NCBI RefSeq assembly: GCF_014699135.1
Contig: NZ_JACOFT010000003.1
Coordinates: forward strand, 372,001 to 436,000
Origin: Cognatundibacterium aquatile
Lineage (GTDB): Bacteria; Pseudomonadota; Gammaproteobacteria; Burkholderiales; Burkholderiaceae_D
Direction: 5' to 3'
DNA: 64,000 nt
Shown: piece after piece, positions 63,252 through 64,000 of the stretch
Layout: the number at the start of each line of letters is the position of its first letter
Numbering within the stretch: position 1 is the stretch's first letter
Program-made: the position numbers and the translations under genes
Notes under the pieces: model-generated
What the model was told of the DNA's origin: nothing
What the model saw: only the letters and a program-made list of their open reading frames with translations
Databases searched by the model: none

Positions 63252-64000
63252 ATGTGTTGGCTTCGCAGCGTGATCATTTTTAGTCTCAGTCTGGGATATT
63301 TCCTTTGCTGTGACGCCGCTGCGATGTCGGTTACATTTCTGAATCCCGGGAAGCCGGATGAAATCTACTGGCTGACGGCAAGCAATAGTATGTTGGCCGC
63401 AGCGAAAGATCTGGATGTCAGGCTGGAAGTGCTGTACGCCAACCGTAATCACCTCAATACTTTGACGCAGGCAAAACAGCTGGCAGCCCGTGAGGTGAAA
63501 GACCGGCCGGACTATGTCATTCTGTCGAATGATCATGCCGTGGGATTTGAAGTCATCCGCATTCTGGATGCAGCCAATATCAAGACTTTCCTGGCATTCA
63601 GCGGTTTGCGCGAACAAAGTGAGCGTCTGCTTGCCACTGTTCCGCGACTACACTTTCCGGGATGGCTGGGTTCACTTGAACCACGCGCAGAAGAGGCTGG
63701 CTATCTGACAGCGCGGGCGCTGATTCAACACGGGCAGCAAAATCAACTGCTGGGATCAGACGGTCGTCTGCACATGCTGGCGATTGCCGGAGATCGTTCT
63801 ACGCCGGCTTCACTTAAACGCAATGAAGGTATGCGCCGTGCGGTCGCCGAAGCAAAAGATGTGGTGGTTGATCAGGAAGTGTATGCAGAGTGGAGTCGCG
63901 CCAAAGCGCAGGAACAGAGTGAGTGGCTTTTTCAGCGCCACCCCCAGGCAAGGCTGATCTGGGCAGGAAGTGATCTGATGGCATTCGGTGCGATGGACAG
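63252..64000 (+). CDS. Periplasmic substrate-binding protein (LacI/sugar-binding type), 3' end outside window
   Basis: About 249 codons are visible before the window edge. ATG 63252 has GGGAGAAG upstream. A signal peptide covers residues 1-23 (SVIIFSLSLGYFLCCDAAA). The rest is a periplasmic binding fold of the sugar ABC type I: MSVTFLNPGKPDEIYWLTASNSMLAAAKDLDVRLEVLYANRN, RPDYVILSNDHAVGFEVIRILDAANIKTFLAFSG and MLAIAGDRSTPASLKRNEGMRRAVAEAKDVVV. Such proteins feed ABC transporters, or in related genomes sit beside sensor kinases and GGDEF proteins as receptors. No permease is visible before the edge. Confidence 0.85.
   Translation, partial: MCWLRSVIIFSLSLGYFLCCDAAAMSVTFLNPGKPDEIYWLTASNSMLAAAKDLDVRLEVLYANRNHLNTLTQAKQLAAREVKDRPDYVILSNDHAVGFEVIRILDAANIKTFLAFSGLREQSERLLATVPRLHFPGWLGSLEPRAEEAGYLTARALIQHGQQNQLLGSDGRLHMLAIAGDRSTPASLKRNEGMRRAVAEAKDVVVDQEVYAEWSRAKAQEQSEWLFQRHPQARLIWAGSDLMAFGAMD

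Overview
The window reads as a chromosomal segment of a betaproteobacterium of the order Burkholderiales, most likely family Oxalobacteraceae (Herminiimonas / Undibacterium / Janthinobacterium-like). The reasons are the conserved block gph-ubiG-ompA-gyrA-serC-pheA-tyrA-aroA-cmk-rpsA-ihfB-lapA-lapB-ugd-hldA, the sequence style of the housekeeping proteins, and a one-piece tmRNA with the tag ANDNSYALAA. The genus is inference. No tRNA, rRNA, CRISPR array or intact insertion sequence was seen.

Layout. 1-5.1 kb: the end of an MFS gene, a GH1 beta-glycosidase diverging from an MFS/AmpG-like permease with three LacI-type palindromes between them, and a CPA2 cation/proton antiporter. 5.2-6.9 kb: a small accessory island next to the 3' end of ssrA, holding a frameshifted phage lysozyme remnant and a two-gene Panacea-type toxin-antitoxin candidate. 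6.9-26.9 kb: the core block (tmRNA, gph, ubiG, ompA, gyrA, aromatic amino acid genes, cmk, rpsA, ihfB, LPS-assembly and heptose genes, a ComEA-like protein, cysM). 27-34 kb: a small HTH protein, mltB, the moxR-DUF58-transglutaminase operon and a histone-deacetylase-like gene. 34-39 kb: a cyclic-di-GMP-I riboswitch before a secreted S53 protease with Ig-like repeats, two small proteins, and the ribosome-assembly GTPase ylqF. 39-49 kb: a leftward signalling cluster (two chemoreceptors, GGDEF-EAL, CheW, MASE3 hybrid kinase, HTH-REC regulator). 49-56 kb: hydroxyproline epimerase, TonB/TolA-like protein, TIGR01777 epimerase, DTW tRNA-modification enzyme, OPT transporter. 56.7-59.1 kb: groES-groEL with a textbook CIRCE operator. 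59-64 kb: a second GGDEF-EAL protein, a DUF4260 membrane protein and a periplasmic binding protein cut by the window edge.

The most unusual signal is a family of four intergenic repeats of 71-78 bp (17970-18041, 33903-33973, 37950-38023, 59348-59425). Each begins with ATACT-six G/C-AGTAT and has a related interior (AAGCCCTTTGTTT...GACAATTGAGCAAAA) and a right-hand G- or C-tract joined to ATACT/AGTAT. The six-base core is CCCCCC, GGGGGG, GGGGGG or CCCCGG, so the terminal module appears inverted relative to the interior between copies. One copy fills the aroA-cmk junction exactly, from the last base of the aroA stop codon to the cmk ribosome binding site. I do not recognise this family.

Cyclic-di-GMP is a recurring theme: one riboswitch and two composite GGDEF-EAL proteins lie in 28 kb, with chemotaxis and kinase genes between them. 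All calls rest on reading the sequence and remembered family features. No database search or structure prediction was run.
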